This document shows positions 35,512-45,085 of a DNA stretch of 64,000 bases, one piece after another. The number at the start of each line of letters is the position of its first letter. Position 1 is the stretch's first letter. The DNA comes from Clostridium sp. CX1 (GTDB lineage Bacteria; Bacillota; Clostridia; Clostridiales; Clostridiaceae): contig NZ_JAODOO010000014.1 in assembly GCF_025398335.1 (NCBI RefSeq), forward strand, positions 50,125-114,124. The letters run 5' to 3'. A program made the position numbers and the translations under genes. A model generated the notes under the pieces. The model made no database searches, was not told the DNA's origin, and saw only the letters and a list, made by a program, of their open reading frames with translations.

Positions 35512-35691
35512 TTAGTATTCTACTAGAGAATCTACAGGCACCTCTTGTAGTTTATCAGGCTGGTTAAGAGGATATATATAAGCCATTTTTTTGCCTTGGT
35601 TTACGTTTTGAATGTAAACTGGTGCTCCGTCATAAGTTACATTAGCCATATCTGGTGAAGAAACGATTTCATTTGCACGTTCTATATCCAT
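35512..35691 (-). CDS. sspH: H-type small acid-soluble spore protein
   Basis: The 59-residue protein MDIERANEIVSSPDMANVTYDG..., with PVYIQNVNQG and a C-terminal IYPLNQPDKLQEVPVDSLVE, is a standard SspH. It is made in the forespore and found in the spore core. AAAGGAG lies upstream on the minus strand. It shows that the organism forms endospores. Confidence 0.93.
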   Translation of the reverse strand: MDIERANEIVSSPDMANVTYDGAPVYIQNVNQGKKMAYIYPLNQPDKLQEVPVDSLVEY

Positions 35692-35763
35692 ATTAACAAT
35701 CTCCTTTAGTGTTTTTTTATCAAGTATATCTTTTACACTAAATTAGTGAAATATTCTTTATTA

Positions 35764-36303
35764 CTAATAACATTCCTTTGACAAATCAATGAGCTTTTCC
35801 ATAAGTTTAGCTTTTGTCTCTTCTGGGAACACTTCTAAGCCTAAAAGATTAGAAAATGCTATGCCGTCACAGGCAAAACTTATTACTAGTGCCATAGTAG
35901 GATCTTTACATTCATTAATCTTATCAAACCACTCTTTACGTTTTTCTAGTACAGGATGAAGAAGATTTTGATTTGAGGCAACTGCAGCAAGGATACCGTA
36001 CATAATGTTTATGTCAAGTTTGCACTGATTGAACTGTTCATAAATAAAAGGCATCAGCCAATTACAGGGAGAAGTATCGGATAGGGTTTTTTCTCTTTCA
36101 GAAACCTTGGATTGAAAGGAGTCAATATAATTCTCCACAAGTCCTTTGATTAATTTATCCTTGCTTGGATAATGATGGAGCAGTCCTCCTTTACTTACTC
36201 CAGCTTCTTTTGCAACTTCATCTAAGGTGAAACAATTTAAACCTTTTTCCGCAATAACTTTATTTGCTGCATCAAGAATTCTTTCTTTAGTTGAACTGTT
36301 CAT
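35764..36303 (-). CDS. TetR-family repressor
   Basis: The 179-residue protein has an N-terminal TetR HTH (TKERILDAANKVIAEKGLNCFTLDEVAKEAGVSKGGLLHHYPSKDKLI) and an all-helical ligand domain of the TetR_C type (LMPFIYEQFNQC, VISFACDGIAFSNLLGLEVFPEE). The start is at ATG 36303 after GGAGAAGTTAATATT. It is divergent from ftsH, with a QacR/TetR-like palindrome (36389-36406) between them, so it probably controls itself and the FtsH paralogue. The inducer is unknown. Confidence 0.88.
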   Translation of the reverse strand: MNSSTKERILDAANKVIAEKGLNCFTLDEVAKEAGVSKGGLLHHYPSKDKLIKGLVENYIDSFQSKVSEREKTLSDTSPCNWLMPFIYEQFNQCKLDINIMYGILAAVASNQNLLHPVLEKRKEWFDKINECKDPTMALVISFACDGIAFSNLLGLEVFPEETKAKLMEKLIDLSKECY

Positions 36304-36388
36304 AATATTAACTTCTCCTTTCAAAAAAATTAACAATTTTCCGTCTTTAATAAGGCTATAATTTATGTTATATTATAATCATTAATTA

Positions 36389-36406
36389 ATACCGTCTGGA
36401 CGGTAT
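36389..36406. promoter_or_regulatory. TetR-type operator
   Basis: ATACCGTC-TG-GACGGTAT is a perfect 18-base palindrome in the divergent tetR-ftsH gap, 86 bases from the repressor start codon and 98 from the ftsH start codon. Confidence 0.8.
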
Positions 36407-36504
36407 GTTAATCTTATCAAACTAAAAAATCCTTGTCAAGGAAGTTGGTGGGATAAAGTGGATAATATGGATAAAAGCAATAAATGAGTTTTAAGGAGGA
36501 AAGT

Positions 36505-38328
36505 ATGTTTAAAAATAAAAAGCAATTAGCAAGTTTTTTTGTAGTCACTTTAATTATTACGTTAATGATAAATATGGCAATAACTTGGTACTCTAGATCT
36601 GCTTCAAAAGAAATAGACTATGGTACGTTTCTTACTATGATTCAAAATAAGAAGATAGAATCAGTAAAGATTGAAAATAATAGACTTTTAATAACTCCAA
36701 AAATTGATGAGAAATCTTCAGTTAGTGATAAGAAAATTTACTACACAGGAGCTTTAAATGATCCTGAGCTTGTAAACAGGCTTCAAGCTGCTGGAGTAAA
36801 ATTCTCAACACCAGTTAAGGATGTACAGTCACCTATTATGACCTTTATACTTTCATGGATATTACCTTTTGCTATGTTCTATTTTCTAGGAACACTGATA
36901 ACAAAATCTTTAGGCAAAAAAATGGGTGGCGGAGGTGCTATGTCTTTTGGAAAAAGTAATGCAAAGGTATATATTGAGAAAAAGACTGGTGTTACTTTTA
37001 ATGATGTAGCTGGACAAGAAGAAGCAAAGGAATCACTAAATGAAATAGTAGATTTTCTTCATAAGCCATCAAAATATACTGAGATTGGAGCAAAGCTGCC
37101 TAAAGGAGCATTATTAGTGGGCCCACCAGGTACCGGTAAGACATTGCTTGCCAAAGCAGTAGCAGGAGAAGCCAATGTACCATTCTTTTCTTTATCCGGT
37201 TCAGGTTTTGTAGAGATGTTTGTAGGAGTTGGTGCTTCTAGAGTCAGAGATCTATTTCAACAAGCGGAGAAAAATGCTCCTTGTATCGTCTTCATCGATG
37301 AAATCGACGCAATAGGAAAAAGTCGTGATAGTCAGCTTGGTGGAAATGATGAACGTGAACAAACCTTAAATCAGCTTTTAGCGGAAATGGATGGATTTGA
37401 TTCTTCAAAAGGTGTTGTAATACTTGCCGCAACTAATAGACCGGAGATACTAGATAAAGCTCTTTTAAGACCGGGAAGGTTTGATAGAAGAGTTATTGTG
37501 GATAAGCCTGACCTTAAAGGCAGAGAAGAAATACTTAAGGTTCACGGAAAGAATGTTAAGCTTGACAGTAGAGTGAATTTAGGAGAAATAGCATTAGCTA
37601 CAGCAGGTGCTGTAGGAGCAGACCTTGCCAATATGGTAAACGAAGCGGCTTTAAGGGCTGTAAGAATGGGTAGAGATGAGGTTAGGCAAGATGACCTATT
37701 CGAAGCTGTGGAGACTGTTATTGCTGGTAAGGAAAAGAAAGACAGGATTATGACAGAGGAAGAAAAAAGCTTAGTTGCTTTCCATGAAGTAGGACACGCA
37801 CTTGCAGCAGCACTACAAAAGGAAACACAACCGGTGCACAAGATTACCATCATTCCTAGGACAATGGGAGCGCTAGGTTATACAATGCAGATGCCAGATA
37901 AGGAAAAGTTTCTTCACTCTAAGGATGAGCTAGTGGAGCAAATAGTAGTTCTTTTAGCTGGTAGAGCGGCGGAGGAAGTTGTCTTTAACAAAATAACTAC
38001 AGGAGCTTCAAATGATATTGAAAGAGCTACAGACCTTGCAAGAAAGATGGTAACTATGTATGGTATGTCAGACAAATTTGGTATGATGGGACTAGAATCT
38101 ATTCAAAATACTTATCTAGATGGAAGAGCGGTTCAGACTTGTTCTACTGAAACTTCCACAGAAGTTGATAGAGAGGTTCTTCATATTATAGGTAGTTGTT
38201 ATGAAAAGGCAGTAAATCTTTTAAAAGCTAACATGGAGGCACTTTGTAAGATTTCAGCTTATCTTATTCATAAAGAAACTATAATGGGTGATGAGTTTAC
38301 GAATATATTAAAATCCATACCTAGATAA
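36505..38328 (+). CDS. ftsH: FtsH-family ATP-dependent membrane zinc metalloprotease (accessory paralogue)
   Basis: The 607-residue protein has two membrane segments (residues ~9-25 and ~110-130) flanking a small extracellular domain. The AAA+ module follows ([63 protein letters not shown]), then the protease with HEVGH. Most FtsH proteins have HEAGH; HExxH is intact, so it should be active. It degrades membrane and cytosolic proteins in a hexamer. AAGGAGGAAAG precedes ATG 36505. Because a dedicated TetR gene sits opposite, I take it as a stress-induced extra copy rather than the housekeeping one. Confidence 0.93.
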   Translation: MFKNKKQLASFFVVTLIITLMINMAITWYSRSASKEIDYGTFLTMIQNKKIESVKIENNRLLITPKIDEKSSVSDKKIYYTGALNDPELVNRLQAAGVKFSTPVKDVQSPIMTFILSWILPFAMFYFLGTLITKSLGKKMGGGGAMSFGKSNAKVYIEKKTGVTFNDVAGQEEAKESLNEIVDFLHKPSKYTEIGAKLPKGALLVGPPGTGKTLLAKAVAGEANVPFFSLSGSGFVEMFVGVGASRVRDLFQQAEKNAPCIVFIDEIDAIGKSRDSQLGGNDEREQTLNQLLAEMDGFDSSKGVVILAATNRPEILDKALLRPGRFDRRVIVDKPDLKGREEILKVHGKNVKLDSRVNLGEIALATAGAVGADLANMVNEAALRAVRMGRDEVRQDDLFEAVETVIAGKEKKDRIMTEEEKSLVAFHEVGHALAAALQKETQPVHKITIIPRTMGALGYTMQMPDKEKFLHSKDELVEQIVVLLAGRAAEEVVFNKITTGASNDIERATDLARKMVTMYGMSDKFGMMGLESIQNTYLDGRAVQTCSTETSTEVDREVLHIIGSCYEKAVNLLKANMEALCKISAYLIHKETIMGDEFTNILKSIPR

Positions 38329-38330
38329 AT

Positions 38331-38385
38331 ATAAGAGGCCTCACAGAATGCACATGTATGCATCTTATGAGGCCTCTTTTTCTTC
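38331..38385 (+). terminator. Rho-independent terminator of ftsH
   Basis: AAGAGGCCTCA pairs with TGAGGCCTCTT around a core containing AATGCACATGTATGCAT, followed by TTTTTCTT. The inner core recurs in the terminator at 49507. Confidence 0.9.
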
Positions 38386-38494
38386 TTTGGATAAATTAGT
38401 GATGGCTTTATTACAATGTTTCTAAAGTATGGTAACAAGAGCTGATTTTATAACATAGGATGTATATAGAGAAATAATGAAAGGAAAAATTCAC

Positions 38495-39166
38495 ATGCTA
38501 TATAATTATTATAGGCAATGTCCTGCAAATCATTATCCTTACATCATACAACCCGGTGATACTTTAAATATTATTGCATACAGACTGGAAGTTAGCGTTT
38601 CAAGAATAATCGCTGCAAATCCTGGAATAAATCCATATAATCTAAGAATAGGACAAATTCTATGCATACCGGCCTGTCCACCAAATCATGTTCCAAAAAT
38701 AATTCAACCAGGGGATACCCTATATAAAATTGCACAAACATATAATGTTACAATTGATAGTATTTTAGAAGCAAATCCTGGTATTGATCCTAATTATCTT
38801 AGAGTAGGTCAGCGTATATGTATACCGTCAGCTTGTGCTTTAGAGTCTTCAAATTATAAGGAAACTATAGCAGCTATGCAGACAGACATTAATATGTTGA
38901 AGGAGGATAGTAGTGTTCAGAAAGCTGAGGAATCAAATTATGGAAGCTCAACGAGAACGACCCGTGCATTAAAAGTAACGGATGGAGAACTGCAGTTTGA
39001 CGCTGCACCTGTAACTTTTTCTGAGAATTATAAAGGACACTATACAGTTGGAAGAAACTATCCTTATTATACTGATGCAGCAATGGGAGGTCAAAGAGGT
39101 ATAACTGTGAAGGATAATTTCGGAGTATGGCATACTTTCGGGTACCGTGTGACTTTACCTGAGTAA
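38495..39166 (+). CDS. Double LysM-domain protein
   Basis: The 223-residue protein has two LysM repeats: residues ~12-56 (PYIIQPGDTLNIIAYRLEVS...NLRIGQILCIP) and ~62-108 (KIIQPGDTLYKIAQTYNV...YLRVGQRICIP). LysM binds peptidoglycan. The C-terminal ~110 residues (YYTDAAMGGQRGITVKDNFGVWHTFGYR) are an unassigned beta-rich domain. No signal peptide is seen, which fits spore-coat or cortex proteins made inside the mother cell. The start is at ATG 38495 after GAAAGGAAAA. Confidence 0.82.
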   Translation: MLYNYYRQCPANHYPYIIQPGDTLNIIAYRLEVSVSRIIAANPGINPYNLRIGQILCIPACPPNHVPKIIQPGDTLYKIAQTYNVTIDSILEANPGIDPNYLRVGQRICIPSACALESSNYKETIAAMQTDINMLKEDSSVQKAEESNYGSSTRTTRALKVTDGELQFDAAPVTFSENYKGHYTVGRNYPYYTDAAMGGQRGITVKDNFGVWHTFGYRVTLPE

Positions 39167-39297
39167 AATATCGTAGATATATCGAAGGTTATATAAGAGT
39201 ATAGTTTTACCATAGTTGCATGTACCAACCGCTGTACGAAACTGGAAAACTATAAATAAGCTTGGTGAATTAGCGAAAGCTATGGGAAATCTTTAGT

Positions 39298-39353
39298 ATA
39301 GGATGATTAGCAATAAGATAAAATAATTTTATTGCAATCATCCTATGTTTTTT
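39298..39353 (+). terminator. Terminator hairpin
   Basis: ATAGGATGATTAGCAATAA pairs with TTATTGCAATCATCCTAT, one base bulged, followed by a T-run. Confidence 0.8.
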
Positions 39354-39469
39354 GAAGTAACTATCTAAAAAGCTCTATCCAATATCTTTGAACTATTTCG
39401 CCATTTCTTAATATATCTTTTCATTTCCATCAACTTTGAGGGTTAAAATTATTATTTAAAATACTATTG

Positions 39470-39521
39470 ACCGAATCGGTTTATAGGAATATAATTAAAT
39501 CAACATAAACCGATTCGGTTT
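39470..39521. promoter_or_regulatory. Two TetR-type operator palindromes upstream of the rifampicin phosphotransferase operon
   Basis: AACCGATTCGGTT-type palindromes occur at 39470-39480 (ACCGAATCGGT) and 39507-39521 (AAACCGATTCGGTTT). Their ATGs/RBS lie just downstream, placing them over the promoter of tetR-rph. Paired sites of this type are usual for TetR autoregulation. Confidence 0.8.
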
Positions 39522-39544
39522 ACAAAACTTAAGAGGTGAGTTTT

Positions 39545-40153
39545 ATGGAAAAATTTTTTAATTTACCTGAAGATAAACAAAAGACAATTATTGATGCCGC
39601 ACTTAAGTCCTTTGGTACAAATGGATATAAAAAAACCTCAGTAAGCGATATTGCTGCTGAGGCGGGAATTTCAAAGGCAATGGTGTTTCATTACTTTGGT
39701 ACAAAGAAAGCGCTATATCTTTATTTAATTGAGCTATGCGGCGACATTATTATGAAGGAAGTTTATGAAAAGTTTGATTATACCGTTACTGATTTCTTTG
39801 AAAGAATTAGGCTTTCATCTAATATTGAAATTTCAATTATGAAGCAGCATCCTGCCATGAGGTCTTTTTTAATAAGTGTGTATTTTGAAAGTGATGAGGA
39901 AGTAAAAGAGGACATAAAAACTCTTTTAGCAAAAGGAGAAGGCTTTAGAAATAAAATTGCTTTTGACGGAATGGACTACTCAAAATTTAAGGAAGGTATT
40001 GATCCAAAGCTGGTTATGAAAATGCTTCTTTGGCTTACTGATGGGTATATGAATCAAATGTCAAAGGAAACAGAAGTTGACTATGAGGCCTTTTTCAAGG
40101 AATTTGAGGAATGCATGGACTTACTTAGAAACAATTTCTATAGGGAGGAATAA
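39545..40153 (+). CDS. TetR-family repressor of the rph operon
   Basis: The 202-residue protein has the TetR HTH (QKTIIDAALKSFGTNGYKKTSVSDIAAEAGISKAMVFHYFGTKKALYLY) and a helical ligand domain. It starts at ATG 39545 after AAGAGGTGAG. It is two bases from the rph start and shares its mRNA, so it likely represses its own operon through the two palindromes upstream. The likely inducer would be the substrate of the downstream enzyme or transporter. Confidence 0.88.
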   Translation: MEKFFNLPEDKQKTIIDAALKSFGTNGYKKTSVSDIAAEAGISKAMVFHYFGTKKALYLYLIELCGDIIMKEVYEKFDYTVTDFFERIRLSSNIEISIMKQHPAMRSFLISVYFESDEEVKEDIKTLLAKGEGFRNKIAFDGMDYSKFKEGIDPKLVMKMLLWLTDGYMNQMSKETEVDYEAFFKEFEECMDLLRNNFYREE

Positions 40154-40155
40154 TT

Positions 40156-42780
40156 ATGAGTTCATATGTGTTAGGCTTTCAACAGATTGATAAATCAAAG
40201 CTTCCAGTAGTTGGTGGTAAAGGTGCTAACCTTGGGGAACTATCTAAAATTGAGGGGATATCTGTTCCAGAGGGCTTTTGCATAACTACTGAAGCATATA
40301 AAAGAATTGTTGAGAACAATGAAGAATTTAATACATTAGTTGATAAATTATCTCTCTTAAAGGTGGATGATAGGAAAAAAGTCGGTGAACTTAGTAAAAA
40401 AATTCGTGAAAACATTGAAGAAATATCCATTTCAAAGGATATTGTAGAAGAAGTATCCAAATATCTTTCAAAGCTTGGTGAAAAAAATGCTTATGCCGTA
40501 CGTTCAAGTGCTACAGCAGAGGATTTGCCACTGGCTTCCTTTGCAGGACAGCAGGATACCTATCTAAATATTATGGGAAAGGATGAGATACTCAAGCATA
40601 TCAGAAAATGCTGGGCGTCACTGTACACAGACAGAGCAGTGATTTATCGCATACAGAACAACTTTGACCATCGTAAGGTCTATTTATCTGTGGTGATACA
40701 AAAGATGGTTTTCCCAGAGGCTTCAGGAATAATGTTTACTGCTGATCCTATTACTTCAAACAGAAAGGTTACATCCATTGATGCCAGTTTTGGTCTTGGT
40801 GAGGCTCTTGTATCTGGTTTAGTTAACCCGGACATCTATAAAGTCAGAGAAGGCAGGATACTAGACAAAAAGATATCAACTAAAAAACTAGCCATCTATG
40901 CACTGGAGAAGGGCGGCACAGAAGAAAGGGAGATTGAGGCTGGAAAACAGAATACACAGACCCTTTTGGATGAGAAAATTATACAGTTAGCTGGCATGGG
41001 CAGAAGGATTGAGGCCTACTTTGGTTGTCCACAAGACATAGAATGGTGCCTCTATGAAGATAACTTTTATATTGTTCAGAGCAGGCCTATCACTACACTT
41101 TATCCTATACCACCAGAAGCTAAAGATGGAAAGAATCATGTGTATATATCCTTTGGACACAGACAGATGATGACTGAGGCTATGAAACCATTAGGAATGT
41201 CCTTCTTCCAGACTTTATTCAAAGAGATGGTAAGCTCTACCATGAGTGAGATGGGTGGAAGGTTGTATATAGATGCATCTAGTGAGATTTCCTCGCCCCT
41301 TGGAAGAATAACTTTTATAAAAGGTCTTGATACGGTAGATGTTCTAATGAAGAATGCCTTAATTAATCTTACAAAACGAAAAGATTTTATTAAAACACTG
41401 CACAAAGGAAAAACAGCCATGGGTGATAAATCAATGTGGTTAAAGTGGATAAATCTTACCATAAAGGACTATAGAGCAAACGACCCCGCTATAGTTGAAG
41501 ACCTAATGAGTACTAATAAGACTTTGTTGCTTGAACTAGAGCAAAGTATTATCAAGTTTTCTGGAGACGAATTGTTTGAGTTCATTAATAAAAGTTTAAA
41601 GCAAATAAAGAATACTATTTTTCATAGCTATGGAGTAGTTTTTGCGGGAACCTACGCCTCTTACTGGTTAAATAAAAATATTGAGAAATGGCTAGGTGAA
41701 AAGAATGTAGCAGACACCCTTGCTCAGTCTGTATCTAATAATGTCACATCTGAGATGGGCCTTGAGCTTTTGGATGTTGCTGATGTGGTAAGGCAGTATC
41801 CAGCAGTGATTGAATATTTTCAGCAGCCAAAGGAAGAGACTTTTTTTGAAGATTTGGCAAAGATAGAAGGTGGATTAGCTGTTACTGATTCAATTAAAGC
41901 ATTTCTTAAGAAATATGGTATGCGCTGTTCTGCGGAAATTGATATAACTAGGACGAGATGGAATGAAAGACCAACAATACTTATTCCAGCTATCCTAAGT
42001 AATATTAAAGCCTTTGGGCCAAATGCACACAGCGTAAAATTTGAACAGGGACTTAAAGACGCAAAGCAAAAGGAGAAGGAAATCTTAGGTGGTCTAGAAA
42101 AATTGTCTGGTGGAAAAAGAAAAGCCAGGAAGGCAAAGAAAGCAATCAGTGTTTTACGTAATTATGCTGGTTATCGTGAATTCAACAAGTACATTCTCAT
42201 ATGGTTTGAATGGATCATAAAACAGGCATTTATGAGAGAAGCTGATGTTTTGGTTAAGAAAGGAATAATACCTAATAGAGAGGATGTTTACTATCTAACT
42301 TTTGATGAACTTAGGGATGTTGTTAAGACAAATATATTAGATTACAATATCATAACTAAAAGAAAAGAGGACTATGAAGTTTTCGAAAAGCTTACACCTC
42401 CTCGTGTAATAACCTCCGAGGGAGAGATTATACCTGGTGAGTATAATACTGATAATATACCTGAGGGTGCTTTAGCAGGAGTACCAGTTTCATCAGGTGT
42501 TGTTGAAGGACGAGCAAGGGTTGTTTTGAAAATGGAAGATGCCAATATAGAGGAAGGGGATATTTTGGTTACAACCTTTACTGACCCTAGTTGGACTCCA
42601 CTCTTTGTATCAATTAAAGGCTTGGTTACTGAAGTAGGTGGTATGATGACCCATGGGGCCGTTGTTGCAAGAGAATACGGTCTGCCTGCAGTGGTAAGTG
42701 TTGAGAATGCTACAAAATTAATTAAAGGTGGACAGAGGATAAGGATTAATGGAAAAGAAGGATATGTAGAAATCCTATAA
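40156..42780 (+). CDS. rph: Rifampicin phosphotransferase-like enzyme (PEP-synthase superfamily)
   Basis: The 874-residue protein has the three-domain layout of rifampin phosphotransferases: an ATP-grasp domain (VVGGKGANLGELS, PEGFCITTEAYKR, YAVRSSATAEDLPLASFAGQ, DIEWCLYEDNFYIVQSRPITTLYP), a central ~440-residue helical substrate domain (MTEAMKPLGMSFF, KYGMRCSAEIDITRTRW), and a swivelling His domain (GLVTEVGGMMTHGAVVAREYG with the phosphoryl-carrier His at ~833). Length and blocks follow the Listeria-type RPH much more closely than PpsA or PPDK. It transfers the beta-phosphate of ATP to rifamycins. It is encoded between a TetR gene and an MFS pump. Confidence 0.88.
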   Translation: MSSYVLGFQQIDKSKLPVVGGKGANLGELSKIEGISVPEGFCITTEAYKRIVENNEEFNTLVDKLSLLKVDDRKKVGELSKKIRENIEEISISKDIVEEVSKYLSKLGEKNAYAVRSSATAEDLPLASFAGQQDTYLNIMGKDEILKHIRKCWASLYTDRAVIYRIQNNFDHRKVYLSVVIQKMVFPEASGIMFTADPITSNRKVTSIDASFGLGEALVSGLVNPDIYKVREGRILDKKISTKKLAIYALEKGGTEEREIEAGKQNTQTLLDEKIIQLAGMGRRIEAYFGCPQDIEWCLYEDNFYIVQSRPITTLYPIPPEAKDGKNHVYISFGHRQMMTEAMKPLGMSFFQTLFKEMVSSTMSEMGGRLYIDASSEISSPLGRITFIKGLDTVDVLMKNALINLTKRKDFIKTLHKGKTAMGDKSMWLKWINLTIKDYRANDPAIVEDLMSTNKTLLLELEQSIIKFSGDELFEFINKSLKQIKNTIFHSYGVVFAGTYASYWLNKNIEKWLGEKNVADTLAQSVSNNVTSEMGLELLDVADVVRQYPAVIEYFQQPKEETFFEDLAKIEGGLAVTDSIKAFLKKYGMRCSAEIDITRTRWNERPTILIPAILSNIKAFGPNAHSVKFEQGLKDAKQKEKEILGGLEKLSGGKRKARKAKKAISVLRNYAGYREFNKYILIWFEWIIKQAFMREADVLVKKGIIPNREDVYYLTFDELRDVVKTNILDYNIITKRKEDYEVFEKLTPPRVITSEGEIIPGEYNTDNIPEGALAGVPVSSGVVEGRARVVLKMEDANIEEGDILVTTFTDPSWTPLFVSIKGLVTEVGGMMTHGAVVAREYGLPAVVSVENATKLIKGGQRIRINGKEGYVEIL

Positions 42781-42809
42781 TGGACAAGTTGAAAATATGC
42801 AATTATGAA

Positions 42810-42833
42810 AGAGCGACTGAGCCGAGTCGCTCT
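42810..42833 (+). other. Hairpin between rph and the MFS gene
   Basis: AGAGCGACT pairs with AGTCGCTCT over a 6-base loop without a following T-run. It may partly terminate or stabilise the rph message. Confidence 0.6.
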
Positions 42834-42864
42834 ATAATGTTAAAAAGACTGGAGGCGGTAGGCT

Positions 42865-44121
42865 ATGAAAAGGGATAAGAAAGCTTTGAATATGAATTTC
42901 ATATTGCTTATGTTTGGAAGGATGATATCCGATACGGGAACTGGAATTCAAATGGTGATTATGCCCTTGTATATTATCGATTCGGGAGGATCCTCAGCTA
43001 CTATGGGGTTGTTCTCTTTCCTATGTTTAGTGCCAGCTCTCCTAATCTACCCCTTTGCTGGAGTACTTGCAGACAGGCTTAATAGAAAAATCATCACAGT
43101 AGCAACTGACTTAGTCAGTGCAGCGGCAATAATGAGTTTGGCCCTTGGTGCATATTGGGGCAGGATGAGCCTGACTTTGCTGCTATGGATGCAGGTTGTA
43201 GTATCTCTTTTGTATGGCCTATTTGATCCAGCTACTAAAGGAATGCTGCCTCAATTGGTGGAGGAGGAAGAACTTACAAAAGCAAATTCTAATCTTGCAA
43301 CGCTTAGGATCTTAGGTAGCATATTAGGTCCAGTAATTGGAGCCACATTGTATGCAAAAGTGGGAATTACAGTGGTATTCTTTATCAATGGAGTATCATT
43401 TTTGATGTCGGCAGGCAGCTCGCTGTTGATTAGGTATAAGCACACAAAACGAAAGTCAGACACTAATATGCCAGGATTTATAGCGGATTTCTCTGATGGC
43501 ATTAAATTTATTATGGCTAACCCAGTAATCCTTAAACTGTGTATTTTTTTCCTAATAATATATGCCGTTATCCAGCCAATATTTTCAGTTATATTACCTC
43601 TGTTTTTTAGAACCCAGTTGGAATACTCAGACACACAATACGGTTATCTGCAGATGATAATTATACTAGGAGCACTGCTAGGTAGCGTTCTGATAAACCT
43701 GCTATTTAGTAAAGAGAAAGAGATAGCCAAATCACTTGTAAGTGGCAGCAGTTTGCTAATGTTTTCAATATTGGCTTTTTCATTTCTATTGTTTCCACAT
43801 AGCTTATTTGTATTAGGGAGAGGCAGTATTTTGTACTTTAGCTTACTGTCTGGGGTTCTTGGACTGTTAAGCGTTGCTATTATGTTCATAAATGTTCCTG
43901 TACAGACCTTTATACAAAAAGCAACTCCCAACGAATACATGTCTCGAATGTTTTCTATTGTTGGAATGATTACAAAAGGTGGAATGCCTTTAGGTGCGCT
44001 AGTATATGGAATCATTCTTAACAGGGTGCCTGTACATTGGACCGTAATAACAGCCACCTTGCTCATTATGTTAGTTTTGGTTGCATTTATGATTCCAGTA
44101 TTGAAGAAGCATGAACTTTAA
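42865..44121 (+). CDS. MFS-type efflux transporter
   Basis: The 418-residue protein has 12 predicted membrane segments and MFS features: an N-terminal LLMFGRMISDTGTGIQMVIMPLYI and a loop-2 motif A-like GVLADRLNRKI, with a matching architecture in the C-terminal half (LINLLFSKEKEIAK). This subgroup (MFS_3/enterobactin-exporter-like) exports drugs or siderophores. It lies 84 bases after rph, preceded by GGAGGC, and could export the rifamycin-like substrate. The substrate is inferred only from context. Confidence 0.82.
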   Translation: MKRDKKALNMNFILLMFGRMISDTGTGIQMVIMPLYIIDSGGSSATMGLFSFLCLVPALLIYPFAGVLADRLNRKIITVATDLVSAAAIMSLALGAYWGRMSLTLLLWMQVVVSLLYGLFDPATKGMLPQLVEEEELTKANSNLATLRILGSILGPVIGATLYAKVGITVVFFINGVSFLMSAGSSLLIRYKHTKRKSDTNMPGFIADFSDGIKFIMANPVILKLCIFFLIIYAVIQPIFSVILPLFFRTQLEYSDTQYGYLQMIIILGALLGSVLINLLFSKEKEIAKSLVSGSSLLMFSILAFSFLLFPHSLFVLGRGSILYFSLLSGVLGLLSVAIMFINVPVQTFIQKATPNEYMSRMFSIVGMITKGGMPLGALVYGIILNRVPVHWTVITATLLIMLVLVAFMIPVLKKHEL

Positions 44122-44150
44122 ATAGGCTGCTTTTCCTGCTGAAAATTAAA

Positions 44151-44864
44151 TCACCATTCTCTTCCAGGATCATCTGCCATAAGGTTAACAGTTCCTTTTG
44201 GATATAACACAGAATAATGGCTCAATAAAGGGTTTGGTTTTTTGCTTGTAGGCTCTGGAAATACAAGCAGTATTTTAAAATTATTATTTACTACATAACC
44301 AATTATTTCTTCACCCTTTACTTTAACATCATAGGAAGGCTTACCGAAGACTTCTTTTACTTTAGAAAGGGATACTTTCTTTATTTTATCATCAAAGGAC
44401 CTAATTTCGAATATTTGAGAGCCTTTATTAAACCCAAAAGCTAAATTATGCTTTGTATATGTGGCATAAGTTCCTTTAGCAGCAGAAACCCAATCTGATT
44501 TGTCAGGTTTTCCCCACTTTTTCTCTATATCATCAATAACAGTAGTCTTAGCCGGAAACTGGCAGTTAACAACTTTTCCTTCCTTAGCTAATTCCATAAT
44601 ATTTAATAAAATAGTTTTTGAAGAATCATCTTTAGTAGGGGATTCTTTAGAAGCATTATTGGAATTAGGGGATGAGGTATTAGTATCTGAAGCAGAGTCG
44701 CTAATATCGGGTGACTGATTAATATCCGTACCGTTATTATTAGGAGTGTTTCCTGTGGCATTTTCTGTTTGTTTAGTAAACTTAGAACATCCTGTCATTA
44801 GAGTAATAAATACAATAGATGCAATTATCAATTTTATAGAAAAACCTTTTTTCCATAAAAACAT
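44151..44864 (-). CDS. YjgB-family lipoprotein (DUF4309)
   Basis: The 237-residue protein has a lipoprotein signal (FSIKLIIASIVFITLMTGC, lipobox LMTGC), a ~60-residue Ser/Asn/Asp-rich linker, and a DUF4309/YjgB domain (ILLNIMELAKEGKVVNCQFPAKTTVIDDIEKKWGKPD, ATYTKHNLAFGF, SLSKVKEVFGKPSYD). It is secreted and lipid-anchored on the outer face of the membrane. Function unknown. AAGGAGG precedes the ATG on the minus strand. Confidence 0.85.
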   Translation of the reverse strand: MFLWKKGFSIKLIIASIVFITLMTGCSKFTKQTENATGNTPNNNGTDINQSPDISDSASDTNTSSPNSNNASKESPTKDDSSKTILLNIMELAKEGKVVNCQFPAKTTVIDDIEKKWGKPDKSDWVSAAKGTYATYTKHNLAFGFNKGSQIFEIRSFDDKIKKVSLSKVKEVFGKPSYDVKVKGEEIIGYVVNNNFKILLVFPEPTSKKPNPLLSHYSVLYPKGTVNLMADDPGREW

Positions 44865-45085
44865 AATATAGCCCTCCTTGTGAACTTAATGTTAAAGATA
44901 ACCAGCAACATTAATAGTATCACTTAATTAGACGAAAGTATAAGCGCTTTTGTTTCACAGAAATATTTTTTTGTTTTCAAAATTTGATCTTTGCTTATTC
45001 ACTTAGAAGGAAGTAGCACTTATGGGAATGTCTCATATACTAATATGATGAGATTTATAATCACAGCAATATAAAGGAGTATTAC

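Noticed and set aside
40156..42780. PEP synthase (ppsA) or pyruvate phosphate dikinase
   Set aside because: The domain order with the ATP-grasp first and a large central domain followed by the His domain matches rifampicin phosphotransferase, and the PEP-binding TIM barrel of PpsA/PPDK is absent.
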